Of a DNA stretch of 64,000 nucleotides, positions 58,493 to 64,000 are shown piece after piece; positions within the stretch are counted from its first letter, which is position 1; the number at the start of each line of letters is the position of its first letter. Below the pieces are notes generated by a model, which did not search any database, had not been told where the DNA came from, and was given only the letters and a program-made list of their open reading frames with translations. The position numbers were made by a program, and so were the translations under genes. The stretch spans positions 62,001 to 126,000 of the forward strand of contig NC_030997.1 of assembly GCF_000149955.1 (NCBI RefSeq). The letters run 5' to 3'. Source of the stretch: Fusarium oxysporum f. sp. lycopersici 4287. Lineage: Eukaryota > Ascomycota > Sordariomycetes > Hypocreales > Nectriaceae.

Positions 58493-58925
58493 CGTGGTGG
58501 ATTTGCGAGTATCTTGGTGAGAAGTCTGAAGTACGTTGTTCAGTGACGAGGTTCTAACGTATTGCGAATGCTTTTGTTTTATAGGTGTTCAAGATCATTA
58601 TAAGCCCCAAGCTACGTCATCTCCATCTCTAGGGAAGGTTAATAGAATTTGAAATAGTTATTGAGCCGTACTCTTAATCTGGCGTATTCCAGCGTATAGT
58701 TGGCGTAAGCCAGACGTATCTTCACCTTGAGGCTTACATGTGCAGCTCCGCCCCACTGGACTCGCTGTGACACTGCATGACAGGGCCGGAAGATCCGAGG
58801 AGTGCGACGAGGTCTCTGCCTCCTACTGAGCTTGAAATGAGAGACATAACGTCCGAAATCAAAATATGATGAACTAATTAGGATAGATCGAATGACGCGA
58901 CGCCCTCTCTGACTATACTCTTGCC
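58493..58925. other. Intergenic, 0.43 kb
   Basis: Promoter of the alpha/beta hydrolase and 3' flank of the beta-lactamase. A frame at 58639-58929 is unsupported. Confidence 0.4.
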
Positions 58926-60833
58926 TCAAGCTTTCTTCTCCACCCTCTTCATCTCAATGTCAAACGCCTTGGACTTAATACTAACTGCTTTTCCGTCCTT
59001 TCCATACTGAAACTCAAAGTGATCCATAGAAAGACCATTGTAAATGAAACGATCGAGCATGTGCCAAGTAATGCACGTCACATCTTTGACCTTAGTCAGA
59101 CCTTCAATCATCTCAGCTTCAGTGTCGCTGAGTGTCGGGAACACGGCTCGCCATGCGGCGCGAGATTTGTTCTCAATACCAGTCGGGTATAGTCGAACAC
59201 TCTTGATACCTGAATCGGCTGTATCGTTGTATCGTCCAGGCTGGAAGCGGTTCAAGTTTGGGAGAACGTTAAAGTCGCGGGCAGTCCAGTTACCCAAGAC
59301 CAGACCAGGCCCATTATCCAAAGAGAGCGTGAGCGCAGACCCCGTCTTCTTGTCAACATATTGTCCAGCAAAACGAGCCTTGGCTTCATCCCGAGCTGCC
59401 ACGTCCATAGCGGGAATGAGTGCCTCCACGATGTTAAGAGTTGCGAGCTGTGCCCAAACACTCGAGACTTCTGGTCCTGCACCAAGGACAGACACGACAA
59501 GGCCAGTGTCAGGAATCATGGCCATACCGGATTGATATCCGCTCAGGGTTCCGCCTTTGGTGTATACATCAATGATGCGACCGTCGGAAGTCAAGTTATC
59601 GACGCGGTAAATCTCCCAGGGCGATCCAACTGATGCACTCCATGTTGACGTGAAAGTGTTTGGCTTCAGCCATCGACGTGTACCAGATGGTGATAAAGCC
59701 TTATTCCTGAGGATGTTGGTCATGAAAGAAAGCATATCAGCGGTGCTAGCGCCCATCGCGCCGGCACTTTGATATCGTTAGCGGTGGTGTAACTTTGAAT
59801 AGGACATACTTACGGGGCAAAGATCCCGATATCAGCATCCCAGTCAGCGCTTCCGGCAGGAATGAACATGTTTTCCGAGTTCTCCGGGACAATGCCAGAG
59901 TATGTTTGTTTGAGACCCAGGGGTTTCAAGACCAAATCCTTGATGGCAGCGTCAAAGGTCTTCTTTGATGCTGCCTCGACGACAAGGCCGACCAGACTGA
60001 TTCCAGCATTGGAGTAGACTGGTGATTGGCTAGGTTGGTATACGGGAGGACGGTAGGACTTGAAGATATTGAGGAAGTCTATAATTGTGAGCCACGAAGA
60101 GACAAAGACATGATTGTTGACCTACCCCTTCGGGTGCAGACTGGGGCTCCAGGGAGACCTTTACAAGATGGAACCTTGGTATTCTTCGACAGCTTCGGGA
60201 GGCCAAGAGCTTCCCAGTCAAAAGGGAAAGCAGAGATATCAGTCGTCACTACTATTGTTAGCACTTACTGTCCTGCGCTTCTCGGGTTCACTTACTATCT
60301 CCGCCAAGGCCAGAGAGATGCGCCGCAGCGTCACCGACAGTGATGTCAGTCCAGCGAGTAACGTCAAGCTCGTCACCGGAGTGAGAACCCCCGCGGTGAG
60401 CAAGCTCAGGAATCCAGCGAGTCACAGGATCATTCATGCTCAACACCCCATCCTCTGCCAGACGCAGAGCCGCCAGTACTGCGAATACCTTGGAAATGCT
60501 TCCAAGACGATAGACAGTACTAGAATTGATCTTCTTCACACCTTCCTTCGGATTCATGGTCGAAGGCGTGTAGTGAAAGTCAAGCAAAGGTTCATCCTCA
60601 TAAATGGACTTGACTCCAACAGAGACACCAGAGAGATTGAACCCTCCAGTCTGTCCTTTTAGAACAGTGGTAATGGTATCAACAGCATATTGGACGGCAG
60701 GATGTTGACTGGCCTGTCTCGGCGCAGGAAGAACAGGACCATAAGGTGGACAATATCGTGGCGTAGCGTCAACGACTTGCTGAAGACCCGCGAAAAGAGT
60801 AAAGAGAGTAGGTAAAGACTGAGAGAACAACAT
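58926..60833 (-). CDS. Secreted serine beta-lactamase/penicillin-binding-protein-like hydrolase
   Basis: A 589-aa protein of the class C beta-lactamase fold. Exons are 60296-60833, 60126-60251, 59814-60078 and 58926-59766. The start at MLFSQSL gives a signal peptide; an in-frame ATG 54 bp upstream is less good. Active-site motifs are SISK (S112, K115), YSN (Y243, N245) and YTKGGTLSG in the position of KTG/HxG, so catalysis is plausible. A C-terminal beta-rich domain (about 430-589) follows. Fungal members hydrolyse lactams, esters or peptides and may detoxify xenobiotics. It lies in a run with hydrolase, GST and regulator genes. Confidence 0.9.
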
Positions 60834-61140
60834 TGCGAAGTATTGTTCTACGAGAAGAAGAATATGCCACAGTGATTCAAACATCATTTTAAGAGATGCT
60901 GCAGGCTCTATCTATTTATCTCCATGATTTTCAGCAGTTGAATCTGTCAGGAATTCCGTTCAGTTGGTTTTACTGAGCACAGCCCCTGAAAAGACCGAGC
61001 TGGCCCACTTTCGAAGGATCTAGCGTGCATTTTTGTGCAGGGATGTAATACAGATTGACAACCAATGGCACAGCCCCCAAGACCGAGATTAGCTTACAGT
61101 TTCATGCTGGCCTGTAATTCATCATGATTCTCAAACAGGT
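60834..61140. other. Intergenic, 0.3 kb
   Basis: Short spacer between two minus-strand genes. It must hold the beta-lactamase promoter and the regulator's 3' UTR. Nothing else is visible. Confidence 0.4.
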
Positions 61141-62814
61141 CTATTCTGGCAGAGGCACGTTCTTGTGCCATGTATCCCAATATCTCTCATCCGCCCAAAA
61201 GTCCTTCCTTGGGCCTCTAGTCTCATCACTCAGCATGCCTTCTAAATCTCGACATTTGCATAATTGGACTTTCGCGAAGCGAGCTGGACTTCCGGCGCCT
61301 TTATCGAGAGTGATGCTTTCGTATCGCCGATCCAAGTAATCTTGTACTAGACATAGATGAACTCTCTGATCCTCAGGAACATCCGTAGAGGGCATACTTG
61401 GCTGCGGCTCGTCGAAGTTAGAGGAGAGCTTGTCCAATGTGCTCTCTTCAGCTGCGATGACAACGTCCAAGATCTGAGCCTCGATAGCGCCGCACCATGG
61501 ACCTTCCCGGCCGCTCTTTCGGAGAAGTTTGAGAGCTTGTTCGCGCCAGAAGGAGTTTCTGTACTTTAGCGTCGCGAAGAAGAGAGGTTGAATGATGCCC
61601 ATCTCTGGTGTGAAAAGCGGCAAGGAATTTGATGACTTGCCGCCAGATCGGATATCGAGAACTGCTTTGGCCGATGCGATAATCTCTTGAAACTCGAGAG
61701 CGTAGTTATCATATGCTGTTTCGAACGGTTGAAGAGCATTGGAGACGTATATCAATGCGGTGTAGCACTGCATCCGAAGCACAAGTAGTTGTTCGTTCTG
61801 GGGATCAAAGATCCTTTGATGTGGGTTGAGTTGGTTGGATGATAGCCAATGTTGCAGGTTCCCGCGACATCTCCCCTGCTCAATTAACATGTCGGAGGGT
61901 ATTTGAGCAGGGTGGGCGTATTTGTAAGGAAATGCTGACGAGATAAAACGATAGCTAGCGTGTAGTATGGAGTACAATGCTCGATCTGGAGACATTAAGG
62001 TCGAGCTTGGTTCCGTCGACTCACCAGTTACTGGGATGTCAAGACTGGTAGCGTATGTCACCGAATGTAGATTGAGCTTCTCAAATAAAGTTGACAACCC
62101 ATCGCCATCAATCGGAGACTTCGGGCTACTGTTCCCGCGTGCGGCCATTACTGCCAAAGCGCCTTGGAGGTGCATGTATCCCCTGTCACTGCGCTGCTGC
62201 AGAGTCTCAGTGAAAGCCATAAGCAGGCATGCGACCACACAGGGCAAAGCACCGTTCCGAAGGTCCGAAACTTCATTTTGGACTAGCCTCAGCGCCTGAT
62301 GATAATGTCGTGTCGTTGCCAGTCCCTCCCGAGAGCTAAGCATATGCTCGTCGTACGAAGCGCCGAATGCAGCAGCAGCAGCTTGCACCGCTGGGATTGA
62401 GTGAATCATCTGAGGAACAGCATAACTCCAGAATGAAATTTCAGATTGACTCTTGGCACGACGTGGTCCTTGGCTGAGGACTGTGCAGGTAAGATAGACA
62501 TAGCGATCTAGAGAAGAGGTCGGGCTGCGCGGGGGACTGCGGGTAGATAAAAGCGCTGCTTCTGCAGCTTTCAAAGAAGGACCTGGAGGTGCGCCAATTG
62601 GATAGCCAAGGCATGAGACTTTGGAGAATAAGCAACGTCGACACGATGGCTTTGTCTCATCGCATTTAACTCTACGTTTCCTAGGTATGTCAATACGACG
62701 CGCTGGCTTTCTCTCGGAAGAGGGCTCATACTTGCAGGTTAGGCAGCCAAACTTTGACTGCTTGACATTGTTCCGCGTGCGCTTTATACTCGGACTTATT
62801 GTTGTTTTCTCCAT
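61141..62814 (-). CDS. Zn(II)2Cys6 transcription factor
   Basis: A 540-aa regulator. Exons are 62732-62814 and 61141-62680; the 51-bp intron splits the Lys after the second cysteine (GCLTCK-KRRVKC), and without splicing the zinc cluster is broken. Cysteines 24, 27, 34, 41, 44 and 51 have the canonical C-x2-C-x6-C-x6-C-x2-C-x6-C spacing. The start is taken at MEKTTIS because upstream in-frame sequence is unlike coding. Residues about 85-540 are the helical Fungal_trans_2-like region. It lies beside the beta-lactamase, hydrolase and GST genes and could be a local regulator; this is inferred from position. Confidence 0.9.
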   Translation of the reverse strand: MEKTTISPSIKRTRNNVKQSKFGCLTCKYEPSSERKPARRIDIPRKRRVKCDETKPSCRRCLFSKVSCLGYPIGAPPGPSLKAAEAALLSTRSPPRSPTSSLDRYVYLTCTVLSQGPRRAKSQSEISFWSYAVPQMIHSIPAVQAAAAAFGASYDEHMLSSREGLATTRHYHQALRLVQNEVSDLRNGALPCVVACLLMAFTETLQQRSDRGYMHLQGALAVMAARGNSSPKSPIDGDGLSTLFEKLNLHSVTYATSLDIPVTGESTEPSSTLMSPDRALYSILHASYRFISSAFPYKYAHPAQIPSDMLIEQGRCRGNLQHWLSSNQLNPHQRIFDPQNEQLLVLRMQCYTALIYVSNALQPFETAYDNYALEFQEIIASAKAVLDIRSGGKSSNSLPLFTPEMGIIQPLFFATLKYRNSFWREQALKLLRKSGREGPWCGAIEAQILDVVIAAEESTLDKLSSNFDEPQPSMPSTDVPEDQRVHLCLVQDYLDRRYESITLDKGAGSPARFAKVQLCKCRDLEGMLSDETRGPRKDFWADERYWDTWHKNVPLPE

Positions 62815-63437
62815 GTTTGCATGGACTGGTCGAGTCACTAATGGTAATACGGCTGACAGGACAGGTATGAGGGGCTGAAAGCACGCAATTACAATGTTCC
62901 GGCGGCCAGGTGGCATGATTCGCTGTAATCCCTGTCCTTTACTTTCCATAAGAGACTTCACAATTCTCTCCCATTATCTATCCATTTCATGACCTCGTTG
63001 CTCTCAGAACTGAGTGGTAGTTAGTCGACACGGGGGATATGTGGATGTCGCTAGACCCTAATAGCGTAAACAAAGTTTCAATAGCCCTGACGATCGCCTT
63101 GATAGTTTACATTAACGTTTTCACCCCTGCTGTTTCATCTTATCATCTTGGTAGAACATGGGAACGAGCATCGCGACGCAGGACGTCACCTTTCCGTAGC
63201 GTGGTTATCAACGAAACATGTTATTTAAACGTGGCTGTTGGATTTACCAGGGTATATGTTTTTATTAGAGTCTCATGGGATTTGGTGTTGACGTGCACTT
63301 GAGATGGTAAGCGAATCTGAATGGGTAAGCCGTAAGGTATCTACTTATGCTTCTGCATTCAGAAGAAGAAAAACATATATATGCATATGATGTGTTGGCG
63401 GTGATTTGAATCCCGAGTAAATCCATCCTGTTCCTTA
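62815..63437. other. Intergenic, 0.6 kb
   Basis: Upstream of the regulator. The frame at 63039-63302 has no support. No other feature is seen. Confidence 0.4.
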
Positions 63438-63882
63438 CTAATAGTCGACGACCTGAATGTAACCCAGCTTGTAGGCCGTAGCAGCGCGAGCACACATGCT
63501 GGTGAAGTCAACACCAGGCTTCACCAGCGTCAAGTGTCCAGCACACGTCCAAAGGTCCGCAACCCCCTTATCACCGTACTGGCACTGAAGCATCTGGAAC
63601 CCATTTCCGTCAATGATCTCACAATCTAAAGGCGAAATGCCATTTTCCTCGGCAAGTGTAGTCTCGGCAACAATCACCAAGCTGAAGTCGCCGGATGTAG
63701 AGTACCCGGCGAGCTTTCCTACGTTGGCGCCGTTGCCGATCTTGACTTTGCCGGTGCGTTCGCCCAAGGTGAAGAATAGCGCAGAGGTGGTGTCGGTAGT
63801 GAAGTCGATGTATTCTACGTCGGGAAGTGATGTGTCGCCCAGTGCTGTGAAGCCTGTGCCGCCGAGGGGTGAGAGGGCGGGG
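63438..63882 (-). CDS. Partial protein running into assembly gap
   Basis: The C-terminal 147 codons only; the 5' part lies in or beyond the N run. The frame is open throughout to the gap. The sequence is beta-rich: LFFTLGERTGKVKIG, GDFSLVIVAETTLAEE, CEIIDGNGFQMLQCQYG and TCAGHLTLV, with cysteines consistent with an extracellular or cell-wall protein. The stop is TAG at 63438-63440 after QVVDY. No family is recognised from this fragment. Confidence 0.65.
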
Positions 63883-64000
63883 NNNNNNNNNNNNNNNNNN
63901 NNNNNNNNNNNNNNNNNNNNNNNNNNNNNNNNNNNNNNNNNNNNNNNNNNNNNNNNNNNNNNNNNNNNNNNNNNNNNNNNNNNNNNNNNNNNNNNNNNNN
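63883..64000. other. Assembly gap (N run)
   Basis: 118 unresolved bases to the end of the window. The true gap size is unknown. Confidence 0.99.

Overview
The window is nuclear DNA of a filamentous ascomycete. Introns are 45-115 bp with GT...AG ends and CTAAC/CTGAC branch sites, three of the four nuclear tRNA genes carry introns, and the gene set (Zn2Cys6 regulators, PL3 pectate lyase, WSC-domain radical oxidase, secreted cysteine-rich proteins, F-box protein) resembles a Fusarium-type (Nectriaceae) plant-associated genome. The genus is inferred from protein resemblance, not proven. The last 118 bases (63883-64000) are an assembly gap.

Layout. 0-10 kb: a secreted protein whose C-terminus needs two introns (83-1561), two small secreted cysteine-rich proteins, a secreted amidohydrolase, a Zn2Cys6 regulator, a reading frame with two internal amber codons, and a decayed short-chain dehydrogenase. 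10.7-22 kb: tRNA-Asp, a Cry-toxin-like/jacalin-like protein, a secreted alpha-carbonic anhydrase, tRNA-Met, a frame-damaged F-box gene, an APH-fold kinase-like protein and tRNA-Leu. 22.4-34 kb: cell-wall and surface genes, namely a three-WSC glyoxal-oxidase-like enzyme, a membrane-anchored GH16 glucanase-like protein, a nine-exon family 2 glycosyltransferase, then tRNA-Gly. 35-40 kb: a three-gene accessory island. 40-46 kb: AT-rich gene-poor DNA with a gene remnant, a small charged protein and a secreted zincin-like protein. 46-63.9 kb: FAD monooxygenase, multi-pass membrane protein, a paralogue of the first gene, PL3 pectate lyase, a PAN-like type II membrane protein, then glutathione transferase, alpha/beta hydrolase, serine beta-lactamase and a second Zn2Cys6 regulator packed together, and a partial gene running into the gap.

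Most interesting system: the divergent pair at 36292-38204 (minus) and 38905-39999 (plus). The plus gene has an N-terminal helical domain and two imperfect C-terminal repeats; the minus gene carries one copy of the same repeat at its extreme N-terminus. All three share a pattern N-[QE]-[AT]-x-x-[QN]-[AS]-[LI]-Q-[VI]-N. Two copies in an executor and one at the N-terminus of a neighbouring receptor is the layout of the fungal HET-S/NWD2 amyloid signalling pairs. Here, however, the presumed receptor shows no NACHT P-loop and looks like a DUF7580-type protein. This is inferred from sequence alone and is testable.

All spliced models were built by eye from splice consensus, frame continuity and, for the 83-1561 and 50629-52286 pair, mutual similarity. 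Family names rest on motifs and memory; no database search was run.
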